Positions 1 through 10,184 of a stretch of DNA of 21,212 nucleotides are shown here, piece by piece. The notes under the pieces are model-generated. The model was not told the origin of the DNA, searched no databases, and saw only the letters and a program-made list of their open reading frames with translations. The number at the start of each line of letters is the position of its first letter. Position 1 is the first letter of the stretch. The stretch is from Monoraphidium neglectum. Lineage: Eukaryota; Chlorophyta; Chlorophyceae; Sphaeropleales; Selenastraceae. The position numbers and the translations under genes are program-made. The stretch is taken from contig NW_014013313.1 of assembly GCF_000611645.1 (NCBI RefSeq), forward strand, positions 10,152-31,363, in the 5' to 3' direction.

Positions 1-1934
1 GAGCGACTGCATCGCCTGCATTAGCATAGGGTGCAAGCGATGAGGGCGTGAAGGCTGCTGCAAGGCCCGAGCACGGCGGGCCGGCATGTGCCCAGCCCCT
101 CCGTCCCAGGGTCGTCCTGGGCCGTGCAGCACGGCCCCGGCGCGCCCCATGCCAGCCAGACCTGGGAACACCCCCCTTCTCTCCTCCGCCGTCTGTCCCA
201 TATCCTTCACACACACACTGACTCACACACACACACACACACACACACACGCGCCCCCCACCTCGGGGGCGTCTGGTCCCTCTATGATGCGGTACACGAG
301 GGAGCACCGCGGCCACCCCGTGGCATAGAACAGCGTGAAGGCGCAGGGCGGCGCCACGAACAGGCGGTTGATGTGGCGCGTGCGGCCCAGGACGTCGGCG
401 GGCCCTGTCTCTCCATTGGGGTCGAGCTTGTACTGGTCCCGGTAGTGCAGCACATAGGAGTACTCCCCAGGCTGTTGGGGGGGGGGGAGAAAGGTGTGGG
501 GAGGTTGTGTAGTTGGTGTCAGTTGGCGGGGTGCGGGTGCAAGTCAAGGGAGGCGAGCAGAGGGAAGGGAAGCCAGGGAGTCCCATGGAAGGGGAGCGAA
601 TACACACGCTGCAGCGTTTGGCCCGCACACAGCGTTTGGCCTGCACACAGCGTTTGGCCCGCACGCTGCAGCTGACTGCAGGATCGTTAATCCCCTCTTG
701 CTGCGGTGACCCCGCCTCACCGGCAGGGCCATAGGGCACTCCCACTGCTGCGTGCGCTCATTCCACAGCATGCGCTGCGCGTCCTGCGGGCAGCAAAAAG
801 GCGCGCGAGGCGCTGCGCTTTCAGAACACCGGCCATAGCTTCAACAGCAGGACACAAGCACAGACTTGTAAACGCAAGGTGCAAGCATGTTGGAGGGCAC
901 CCAAAGCCGGCTTCTTCACATCCTGATCGCCCCACTCCAAACAGTCGGCCCCCATCATGGCGTTGATCTTCCACCCCCGCGAGCCCCCCCCCCCTCACCG
1001 TCCAGTCTGACCAGTCGCCCATGACCAGCACCTCCATGTCGCGCCGCCCCTTGAACGCGATGACACCCGTGCCAGTGAACAGCCGCTTGTTATTGGTGGC
1101 GCCCTGAAACACACAGTCGGACCACCATCAGGGTTGGCTGTGAGTGTGAGGTTGCTGGAAAGGCCGCCGCAGGACACACAGCACAATCAACCACCCGGGG
1201 GCGCCAACAACCCTGCAAGGACCTCCCTGCCGGGCCTCCCGCCCGGGGCTCCTTCCATCGGCCTCCACCCGCCTGGGCCCCCCTCCCATCCTGATCGCAC
1301 CCACCGCCTGGTCACGGGCCACGGGGTCTGCAGGGGCCGGCCTCCATTTGCCGTCCACGATGAACTTGTAGTCGTGCACGCCCCGCGGCACCAGCAGCGT
1401 GCGCACCGCGTCGCCCCGCGCGGACAGCACCTGCTGGCCGTCCGCTGCCACAGGCATCAGGCTGGTCTGGGAGGCCCAGCTGTCCCAGCTGCCTGGGGGG
1501 CCGCGGAGTGGCGCAATGAACAGGCGGGTGCATGCCCTGACACTGCCGCAAAGAGCGAACGGGTGGGTCGCAGCAGGTGGCACCTGGCAGCACTTTTTGC
1601 GCTGTCGCGTCAGAGGGCTGGTTCCCATGAACCCCAGTCATGCCCCGTTCATGGATGGCATGGGATCGCATTCACTACGGCGAAGCTGGGACCCTCGCAT
1701 GCGCGTCGTCGGTGCGTGCGAAGCGGGCGCACGTACCCGAGACGCGCACGTCCTCGCCACCCAGCTGCACAGGCCATCTGAAGGTTGCGTAAACCACCTC
1801 CTCAGGATCAGGAAAGCGGTCAAACGCCGGATTGCGGGAGCTGCACAGCCGTGGTCGGGTGGGGAGGGGGGAATGGGGCAATCGTGTTACCTGCGCTCCC
1901 GCGCTGGCTGCCCGCTGCGCCACTGGCCCCGCAT
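1..1934 (-). CDS. Tandem AMPK-beta/CBM48-type glycogen-binding domain protein (3' end unresolved)
   Basis: Exons on the minus strand: 1934-1891, 1840-1737, 1492-1305, 1103-999, 783-721 and 471-262. All have GT-AG borders and matching phases, giving about 238 residues. The first domain runs from YATFRWP (about residue 32) through VRVSGSWDSW to HDYKFIVDGKWRP and NNKRLF. This is the AMPK-beta/CBM48 pattern, with its two sugar-stacking Trp, the Lys and the Asn. A second E-set-like domain follows: VLVMGDWSDW, then YVLHYRDQYKLDPNGE. A third stretch, FTLFYATGWPRCSLVYR, weakly recalls CBM25-like starch-binding modules. No kinase, phosphatase or glycosidase domain is visible. By family, a role in binding starch or in SnRK1-like scaffolding is likely; this is inferred. 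The start ATG at 1934 has an in-frame upstream stop, but a further 5' exon is possible. After 262 the gene either splices to an exon at 161-21 that ends in a stop, or to an exon starting at position 15 that leaves the window. I cannot choose between these. Confidence 0.75.
208..250. repeat. (CA)n microsatellite in an intron
   Basis: Nearly pure CA dinucleotide repeat with one interruption (CTGACT) near its start. It lies just downstream of the donor after exon 471-262 of the carbohydrate-binding gene, so on the transcribed strand it is a (GT)n tract beginning about 12 nt inside the intron. Confidence 0.95.
615..664. repeat. 18-bp tandem repeat, about 2.8 copies, intronic
   Basis: The unit CGTTTGGCCCGCACACAG occurs at 615-632, at 633-650 with one C-to-T change, and as 14 bp at 651-664. 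It lies in the intron between exons 783-721 and 471-262 of the carbohydrate-binding gene. No protein or RNA role is apparent. Confidence 0.9.
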
Positions 1935-2634
1935 AATCCAAGAGCTTGCAGTGTTAGCATTCCTGGTGTGCCTGGCCCGCAGTCCAGTAACCCCATGCAA
2001 AAAGCGCAACACAGTGGCGCGTCAAATCGGATATCCGAACTGACGGCCGGCTGCGGCGCCATGGCATTAGCGCTTGTCCATGCACCCTCGGCCACCCTCA
2101 CAGCGCTCATAAATGCTGTGTGAACGCACGTCTGAAGGACGGTCGGCCTCGCTTCTGCAGCTTCGGCAGACGCGGGCACAGCCCTCGATCTGGGAGCACA
2201 TACACGTGCTGGCGGTGCATGTGCATGTTGACGCAGCAGGCCCGCCTGCCAGCGCATGTGGAGCTGCATCTGCCAGACGCGATCGGAGCCCTGACTCCTG
2301 GAACTATGATATCGTCTGTAGGATCTATAACGCGCGGTGCGCTATGATATGATGATATACGTTTATAGATTGTACCAACAACCGTTTGAAAGAAGGCAAC
2401 AAGGAATGCCCGGTGCTTCTGAAGTGGCGCCTGCTGCCGCCGCGTTGCACCAACCAGGCACCAACGTGTCGGCGGGAATTTGGATTACAGTAGAACCAAC
2501 ATCACATCGTGTAAGAGTACAGTACCTAATCATATACCTAAGACCATGCATGAAATTCTGTACACAAGCTAGATGCGTGCTAGCCACACTGTGTAGATGT
2601 GTGCTGCATGCATAAATTGCCAACAGAATGAACC
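1935..2634. other. Intergenic spacer: subtilase-like 3' UTR and presumed promoter of the carbohydrate-binding gene
   Basis: No convincing coding exon was found. Both flanking genes are on the minus strand, so the right part should hold the 3' UTR of the subtilase-like gene and the left part the promoter and 5' UTR of the carbohydrate-binding gene. Roughly 2290-2630 is clearly richer in A+T than its surroundings. The 9-mer CTATGATAT is repeated at 2304 and 2342. No TATA box was identified with confidence. Confidence 0.6.
2485..2489 (-). terminator. TGTAA polyadenylation signal of the subtilase-like gene
   Basis: The minus strand reads TGTAA, the usual green-algal poly(A) motif, about 145 nt past the stop codon at 2635. 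The distance and the A+T-rich context fit a 3' UTR. A five-base motif can occur by chance, so confidence is moderate. Confidence 0.5.
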
Positions 2635-5600
2635 TCAACCTAGCCGCTGTCGACTGGTAGACAGCGGCGCGATACCCGTGAATGACAGCGGCGGCGCGGC
2701 AGCACTGCGGCGCGAGGGCTGCTGCTGATCATCCTCAATTGGGCTGTCTGCTGGGACTGACAGCAGCTGCTGTTGGGCGCATGGCTGTTTCGCCAAGTAG
2801 TCCTCGGCATCCTGGACCTGCAACAGCCCGCCGCGGCCAGTCTGCTCCGTCAGCCGCCCATTCACCAGCTGTCGCGCCGTGCTGATCAGCGCTTTTGTGA
2901 CGCTGCTGGCATTGCACATGACAAATCTTGTCATTAGTCGAGCAGCTGCACCCGCCACCCACGCGGCCGCCTGCGGCGTGCCACTGCGTGTCCTGTGCAG
3001 CGCGGGGCTGACAGCGAGGCTGCCGCGCGCACTGCCGACGGCTGCTGCAGCCGCTTTGAGGTTTGCGCCCTGAGCAGCTGTGGCCATGAGCACAGGGGTC
3101 TTGACGCCAGCGGAGCTGCTGCCGTACGAGGACCAGCACCCGTCAACGTTCTGCGCCACCTCGGCTTGCCACCCATTGAAGTCCCGCTCGCCCTCCAGTG
3201 CAGCCACCACCAGCCCCGCCCGGCAGCCGGTGTTCTCACCCAGAGCAGTGCACATGGACGAGCGGATGTCGCCGTAAGCCAGTTGCAGCACGCACAGCTG
3301 CCGCACGCTGCCCGCAGGTTTTGGACAGGTGCCATTCCTGGCGCAGGTTGCCAGTGTCACCGGAAACGCGTTTTTGCCCGCCGCACTGCCGGGTGACGCA
3401 ACGAGCAGCTGCAAACTGCCACGGCCCGCAAGGGATAGTGTTGCCACTTGTGCGGGAGCTGGCGAGGCGCCCGTGATGTTGATGCCGGGCGCCAGCAGGT
3501 CGGGGGCGCGGCCTGGGCGCGTATGCGTGCCACACAGGCGCTTCCCCTCGCAGCCGACGGCGTCGACTGACAGCAGGCGGTCATCTTTGGCTGTTATCTG
3601 CGCGGGATATGTCGGCCCGCGCTTGCAAGCATCCCCTGCCGGTGCAACTATAATGATGTCATCGGCGAAGTCGGCTGCGCTCCTGATCCACTCTGAATCA
3701 CTGGGGTACAGCTCCCGGCGTGGTGCTCCGTCCTCCAGCTGGCTGGGACCCTCAGTGGACGCCTGCATGTCCATGAGCATCACCTGGGGGTTGGAGTGAC
3801 ATGTGCATACGCATGGTTGCGTGCGCGCGTGCGGGCATGTATGCGTGTGGCCATGTGTGCTCTATGGGAGGGTGCGAGGCGCTGGCGGGGCCCCCGATTG
3901 GGCTCGAAACCGATTGGCATACTCTCCATGTGCTGGGCGGGACCCCCCTGCATCGCTGCACAGGGCGCTTTGATAGCGGCACGGTTGCAAGCGGTGTCAG
4001 CGCTGCAATGCAGCTGTTCGCCCCTGCTCCACAAACTGCTTGTGCTGTGCAATCCTCTTCCCCAGCCCTCTCCCGCGCACCATGCGGTAATTTGAGCGGC
4101 CATAGTTGCTGGCCTGCAGGCCGCGCAGACGCCCCTCGCATGCTGTGTAGGCCAGCAGCCGGCTCGTGGCAAAGGCGCCATCACCCGGCGCATTGGATGA
4201 AGACTTGCTACTGTTCCACACACGCACGCTGTAGATCTCTGCGCCCGGGATAACGCCCACTGCTTGGCGCTCGTCGCCGCCTCCGTCGCTGGGCGCCGAT
4301 CCCGCAACGATGGAGGCTAGGTGGGTGCCCTGGCCGGTGGCGTCTTTGTCCCAGGCAAAGGGGCAGCCGCCTGGATCGAGGGGGTGTTCGTCCACGCAGC
4401 CGGATATACCAGCGCTGCTGCTGGACAGCGCCGCTGCTGTGCGGTCCACGCCACTCGACACGATGCACACCAGCACACCGATGCGCGGGTAGTCGTTGCC
4501 CGGCGTGTCCGACGTTGCATCGTCGCTTGACGGCGTCTTGGGCGGCGCGATGGGCGCCAGCTTATCAGCCCGAATCATGGCAAGTCCGTACGACCTGGGC
4601 ATAGACGTACCCGGCAGCTTGATGTCTTGGTCGGCGCAAACGCCCAGCGACCCTGAATTTTGAGGTGCCTTCTTAGCCACCGGCACTGATGGCGAAGACT
4701 TTGGCAATGGCTTTGGGGCGAGCGGCAACACGGGCGTGGTGGCTCGGGGTGACGGCGAGAGCTTTGGGGACTGCTTCGGCGAAAGAGAAGGCACAGGTTT
4801 GCCCAAAGGCCGCGAGGTCGCCGGCTGCAGCGGCAAAGGCCCCAAAGACTCGTTGTTGCGCGGTTTGGGCTGCGCCTGAAGTTGCGTCACGTTGGACGGT
4901 GACCGCCACGTGGTATTTCGAGCAGGGCTGGGCGCGGGGAGTCCGTCGGATGCGCTGGCCGCCGGTTCTTCCGTTGGCGCGGCCCTGCTCTGCCCTGCCG
5001 CAATGTTGGCAACGCCCTCCTGCGGCCCCTGAAGGGCTCTCCGCAGATCTATGGATGGCGCCGGCTGCTGCGCCTGCCACTGCATCGGCTGCTGCGGGAA
5101 CAGCTGCTGCGATGGCAAGAAAACGGGCCGCTGCGGCGGCTGATAGGACTGCTGCGAATAAGGCACCTGCTGTGGGTATGCCGGCGCTTGCTGCACATAC
5201 TGCAAAGGTTGCCCATATGGCAATGCTGCCTGCTGCTGCTGCCAGGGTGCGTACTGCGCTGGCGAGAACGTTGTAATCTGCTGCTGCGGCAGCAGCATGC
5301 GCTGCGAGAACAGCCGCTGCCTTGCGGCCTGCTGCCGCTGGAATTGCTCAACCAGCGCCTGTTGCTGCGCTAGGCCCAGGACTGCAATCTGCCTCAGACG
5401 GCGTGCGCTGCCACCAAACAGCCTGTTGGTATCTTTCAAGGCGTCATCAGGCCGTGCGGTGGCGCCGCGGCCCAAAGGCTGTCGTGCTTGTGTGGAACCT
5501 GCAGCTGCGGGTGCGGCGCAGACGATGGCACGGGTAGTAGGGGTACATGGGCTGTCTGAGGCAGATATGTGGCCTCATCAACACACCAATGCAACCTCTC

Positions 5601-5773
5601 ATGCGAAGATGGCGGCAGTGTATTTGGCCAGAGTGTGGGTTGTCGCGAGCGGCACTCGAGAGGCGCCCGCCGCGTGGGACCCGCGCCGCAGGCCTATCTC
5701 CTCGGTTAAAGCGCCCACCTAAGTTGCAACATGCCAGCAGTAGGATACCGCAAAAGCACCCTCCAGCGCGCAT
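2635..5773 (-). CDS. Secreted subtilase-like (S8 fold) protein lacking the catalytic residues
   Basis: Exons 5773-5719, 5504-4081 and 3783-2635 join in phase to give 875 residues. Exon 1 encodes MRAGGCFCGILLLACCNL, a good signal peptide. A Q-rich segment (about 50-175) and a Ser/Pro/Lys-rich linker precede the S8 fold. Fold landmarks are IGVLVCIVSSGVD, GQGTHLASIVAG, GAEIYSVRVW, DDIIIVAPAGD, APDLLAPGINI and SGTPQAAAWVAGAAARL. A Cys-containing insert of about 170 residues, between the Asn-site and Ser-site motifs, resembles a PA domain. By motif alignment the catalytic Asp is Ser368, His is Gln410, the oxyanion Asn is Asp544 and the nucleophile is Pro763. N-glycosylation sequons (NIT, NGT, NAS) fit an extracellular protein. 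The reading frame is open throughout, so it looks like a maintained pseudoenzyme, not a decayed gene. By family it would have been a serine endopeptidase; its present role (binding, inhibition, wall structure) is unknown. Exon 1 is the least certain part. Confidence 0.8.
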
Positions 5774-6269
5774 CCTAGCGCGCTGGGCCGGACTGTGCCG
5801 AACGGTGCCCAGACTTTGGCGGTGAGCCTCGGGTGAACAAGTGCCTGCCGAGTTTTTTGTTATTGAACAGAAGGGAGATGACTTCAGAGGACGTGAAGCT
5901 CGGATTTTAATTGATTGATAGCCCTCTGCCGGAGAAGCCACCGCACATACCGTACACAAGTGTGATTTGACGGCACGTCGTAGGGGCAGACGCGTTTCTC
6001 TCTGTGAACATTCTGGAACGCTTTTGTAAAAGCTATCAGAGTCATCAGATCGCTCGTTCGAGCGTCGCTGGGTGTCACCCACTTGTGCCGTGGCCCAAAT
6101 CGTAGCCAGCCAGCCGCTCAGTACATACATCTGCCTTGCAAAACCTGAAGCTCGGGGGTAAAGCCCAGAAGCCCGCCGCAGCGCGTGGCGCAGTGTTGCA
6201 GCATCCACACAAGCAGCGCGGCGCAACGTGGCAACGAGCAGCGTGGTAACCAAAAGCTGTGGTACCAGC
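5774..6269. promoter_or_regulatory. Divergent intergenic region between the subtilase-like and lipase genes
   Basis: About 496 bp separate the two predicted start codons, which point away from each other, so both promoters and 5' UTRs should lie here. The part around 5850-6060 is less GC-rich than the flanking genes and includes a T-rich run near 5850. No clear TATA box was identified. Another open frame on the minus strand starts at 6271 and begins with hydrophobic residues, but I have no evidence that it is used. Confidence 0.5.
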
Positions 6270-9200
6270 ATGGCCAGCGCAGGGGCCGGCGCCGGCTATA
6301 AAGGGTGGTGGAACTCCCAACAGCAACGCGAGGCGGCGTCACCAGGGGCATTGGCGAAGCTCTTCAGTGCTCGCTTCCCCAGCCTTGGCCGCGCAAGAGC
6401 GGGGGTCGCGCCAGCGCGGCGCTCGCTGAGTGCTGCTGCGGCGGAGCCCGGCGTCATCCCCGCAGCAGACGTGGAGGATGCCACGAGGCGGCTGAGGCCA
6501 ACCCACCTGGTGGTCATGGTCAACGGTGAGGAGGGCCTTTGCAGGCGGCAGGCAAGAGCAGGCTGAAGGGAACGGCGGGGGTCAATGAAGTGGACAAGGC
6601 GCACATGCTGCACGAGCACTGCGAAATCAGTTTTTTGTGTCGGCAACTGACCCGCGCGCACCAGCGCACCAGGGCAGACCTCCACGCCATGCTCCCCCCT
6701 CCGCCCGCCCGTGTTGTCAGGTCTGTCAGGCGCGCCGTCAAACTGGGACGTGCTGTGTGAGCAGCTGCGGAAGCGCCTGCCCCCGCAGGTTTCAGCGGAC
6801 ATGCTGCTGCACAGGTTTGTTAGGGTGGGAAGGGTGGGTGCTGTGGACGAGCATCAGGGAGTTGGCAAAGGGCCAACATGCAGACCACCGCATGGTGTGG
6901 GGGTGCAGATGCAACATGCAGGTAAGCAATTTGGCCTACGAATGAGGTGCTCAGCGTTGTGGCTCCAGTGCCGCTGCCACCTTGGCCCGTTTCTGACGCC
7001 CCAGGAGCCAGGCCAACGTGCGATTTGCGACGTGGGACGGCATCGACCGCTGCGGCCAGCGGCTGGCGGACGAGGTGCGCGCTGTGGCGGCTGCGCCGGA
7101 GAACGCTTCCCTGACCCGTATCAGCTTCATTGGCCACAGCATGGGAGGTGGGCGCGGGGCGGCTTGGCCGCTGAAGGGAACGGGAGACAGGGGGCTGGGG
7201 CTGCTGCCGTATCGGCTGGATGGGCTTGTGTGACGCCGTGCAATTAGGCCGCGGCCTGCCGGGGGGGGGGGGGGGCGGGCTGCAAGGCACACCCGGCAGC
7301 CACCTCACTGTTCTGCCATCAGAGTCACACGTCGACTTTACTCCTAAATGCCTGAGGCGAGGCGCCACAGTGGACTGCTCACCCCCCTCGCTCCCCCATC
7401 CCCTGACCCGCAAGGCCTCATGGCGCGCTACGCGCTCGGGGTGCTGTTCAACCCTTCGGCTGGCACCATCGCTGGCTTACAGCCAACCCACTTCATAACG
7501 CTTGCTACACCGCACTTTGGGTGAGTCCCGGTGCGCCAGTGCTATGTGCTGCTATCCCAGCTGCCATGAAAGCATAAAGCATAGCCGCACAAATCCTGAC
7601 ATGACAAGCTCAACCAAACGGTCCTCCGTGCCCCGCCGTCCACCCTGCTGCGCCAGGTGTGACACCGACGGCGTGTCAGCGGTGCCCTTCATCACCTGGA
7701 GCGGGGGCCTGCCGCTGCTGGGCGACCAGATACGAGGCCTCCTGCAGGGTATCGCACACGCCACGGGGGCTGCGCTGCTGCGGCGCACAGGAGAGCACTT
7801 TTTCCTGCTGGATGGCGGCGGCGCCGCGGACTCAGCTGCGCCTGTGCCTGAAGCTGCCCCTGAGAAGGGAAGGCAGCGCCAGACGGCGTTTGGCACGGCA
7901 GACGCAGACCAGCCGCTGTTATACCAGGTGGGCAAACAGGCGGGGTTATGCGGGACTCATGACCATGACCTTGTGCCTCCAGTCATTGTTTGACTGCAGG
8001 TTTGACTGGAGCCAGCCGGTCCGTTCCCTCATCCCTTTGGTCGCCTCTCCAAACTCGAGACCCGGCTCGTCATCGACGGCCATTGTCTGCGCGGCTCGCC
8101 TCTTACCCTGCTTCTGCCTCAGATGACTGAGGACGTTCCTTCCAAGGGGCTCTACTTCTACTCTGCTCTGAAGGCGTTCAAGACACGCACAGCCTATGCC
8201 AACACCGACGGTGTGTTGCCACAGCCTAGTTGGTCCTGCCTGTCAGGACAACTTGACTATTGACACTCTTGGAGGATGGAGCGGCAGCATGCATGCTGTT
8301 CAACATACCGGCGCGTTTCTGCACCATCTGCCTGCAAACTCCGTGCCCCGACCCTCGCAGGCGACCACCTGGTGGGGTGGGCCAACAGCTCCCTGCGGCC
8401 CCTGGACCGCCTGCCCCCCCTGCCCCCGGAGGCCACCCGTGAGGCGCGGGGCGTCGTGCTGGAGGACCCCCTGCCGGCAGCCTGGGACCGCGACGAGTGG
8501 AGGAAGCTGCAGCGGCTGATGGCAAATGCACGCAGCAGCGGGAATGGCGAGCCTGCTGCTGCCGCCAAGCTGCAGGAGTACAGGGGCAGCCGGGCGTACG
8601 AAGGACCCACCTCCCATCCAGGGCAGCAGGTTGGTGGGGCTAACGGAAGCAGCAGCAGCAGCAGCGTGTGGCAAGCCCTCCGCAACGGCAGCAGCAGCAG
8701 CAGCAGCAGCGGGGGACCAAATGGCTCCTCGGGGCCGCAGGCAGCTTCTGGCAGCAGCGACGAAGATTGGGGCGCCTCTGCTGATGAGGACTGGGCCACA
8801 GCTGCAGAGGCCAACACGGCTCCCGAATGGGGGGCCGAGAGCTCTGGTGAGGCGCAAGGGCGGCAGGGCACCTTGACCGATGGCGCGACAGCATCTGCGG
8901 CTGGCCAAGTTGTGCGGGCCGTTCAACGCGGTTTCAGCAGCGCAGCAGCTGCGGCGGGCATATCTGTGCAGCAAGAGGCAGAGGAGGCGGCGGCGATGGG
9001 GGCCCGGGGCGCAGCTGAGGCGCAGTCGGCCGAGGCAGACCTCCAGGCCGGGCTGTCTGGCATTGCGGGGGGGCCCACCTCCCCTTCTGCTGGTGCCGGC
9101 AGGCAGCACGGCAGCCTGGATGGTGGGGCGCGGCAACCAGCCAGCCGTGCAGAGCGACTGTCAGTGATGCTGGAGCGGCTGACGACGCTGCCCTGGCGGC

Positions 9201-9628
9201 GGATAGACGTCTCGTTTGAGGGCGCCACATTTGGGCTTGGTAAGCTGCTTGGCAATCAAGTGCCTTGTTCGGATGCAGGGCAGCAGGCGTGATACGTTGA
9301 CGCATGCTTGACCCGACCAAACATGGCTGCATTGATGTGCACGTACCTGTTGATCCCAGTGTGTCGACACCTGCGCCCCCAAAACCTCTTGCCCGCAGCG
9401 CACAACAACATCCAAGTGACGCGCAAGGTCCTGAACTGGCAGGGCAAGGCTGTGCCGCGCCACCTGGTGGAGCAGCTCTCAGCCATGGAGCGGCTCCTGC
9501 GGGATGCAGGGCATGCAGGTGCACACAGCAGCAAGCAGTCCAGCCCTGCCGGCAAGGCAGGCGGCGAGGGGCCCGATGGGGCTGGCATGGCTGGGCCGCA
9601 GCTGGCAACAAGCGTGGTGGGGCAGTGA
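6270..9628 (+). CDS. DUF676-type serine esterase/lipase with low-complexity insert
   Basis: Eight exons: 6270-6525, 6721-6814, 7005-7147, 7415-7520, 7657-7927, 8123-8210, 8361-9239 and 9399-9628. All phases agree and give 688 residues. The alpha/beta-hydrolase core starts at THLVVMVNGLSG, followed by the typical VRFATWDGIDRCGQRLADEV. The nucleophile elbow GHSMGG places Ser162, FFLLDGGG gives the likely acid Asp252, and DHLVGW gives His322. ATPHFG and RTAYANTDGDHLVGW are characteristic of the plant/fungal DUF676 family, which acts on acylglycerols or phospholipids. After the His comes a Ser/Ala/Gly- and acid-rich stretch of roughly 200 residues with two poly-Ser runs. A conserved-looking tail (LPWRRIDVSFEGATFGLAHN) then ends the domain. 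The Ser/Ala/Arg-rich N-terminus could be an organelle-targeting peptide. Substrate and location are inferred. The start ATG is the first plausible one, but upstream exons cannot be excluded. Confidence 0.87.
8648..8710 (+). repeat. Two AGC trinucleotide runs coding poly-Ser in the lipase
   Basis: Six AGC codons at 8648-8665 and seven at 8690-8710 code two serine runs separated by VWQALRNG. They lie within the low-complexity insert of exon 7 of the DUF676 protein. On the opposite strand the same bases read as GCT repeats, which explains the long antisense open frames seen there. Confidence 0.92.
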
Positions 9629-10184
9629 AAGCACGGCTCATCAGGCTGGGGGTGGGGGCGGGGGGCGTAAGGACCGCTCTCTGTGTATTCCAGTTGCATG
9701 CACTCTGTTCCTGCAGCTTTTCGCTGTGATGGGTTGAGAATGACTCAAGGCGACCTGATTTGCAAAGTCGCATACCACTTTGCCTTGCTGGCAACTTTGT
9801 GAGCGTGTGTGCTGTGTTGTACTTGCCGTGTGCATTTGACCGCATTGCAGCATGTGCAGCTACATGAAAGGCCAAATGCACCCCAGCTCATCACCATTTT
9901 GGACCGATGCAGTCTCTTGCCTTGACAAACGAGAAATGCATGCGTGCACAAAGCGACTCCACTAAAGCCCCTGCATCAGAGCAGTAGAGCAGACTGCAGC
10001 CGCGCAAGAACCCCCCGGGCAGTGTCAATCCTGAGATGCAGTTGGTTGGGGTTGGATGCGCATCTGCGGGCAGCTTTGGTGGGTGTACCTTGGCTCTGGC
10101 CTGCTCACTCCATCAAGATGAGCATCGCCGCCCAGTTGCTGCACCTCAGTCAGGCTTGCAGGAGGGTGGGGCGACGTCGCCGAG
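9629..10184. other. Convergent intergenic spacer (3' UTRs)
   Basis: This is the space between the stop codons of the lipase (plus) and the poly-Q/RS protein (minus). No coding exon is supported. Unlike the other 3' ends in this window, I find no TGTAA on either strand here, so both genes must use a variant signal or one I missed. The centre (about 9720-9930) is less GC-rich than the flanking coding DNA. Confidence 0.6.

Noticed and set aside
5447..6271. Minus-strand open frame beginning with a hydrophobic stretch (MLVPQLLVTTLLVATL) as a signal peptide for the subtilase-like protein
   Set aside because: Its start overlaps the lipase start codon on the other strand. The exon at 5773-5719 supplies a better placed signal peptide with matching splice phase.
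6297..6303. TATAAAG as a TATA box for the lipase gene
   Set aside because: It lies inside the predicted first exon, downstream of the ATG at 6270. No suitable in-frame ATG follows before the conserved domain. It would matter only if the true first exon differs.
7261..7274. G homopolymer as a possible regulatory quadruplex
   Set aside because: It lies within an intron, and similar C or G runs occur in several other introns here (about 478-488, 983-994, 18369-18379). It looks like ordinary slippage; some serve as C-rich polypyrimidine tracts.
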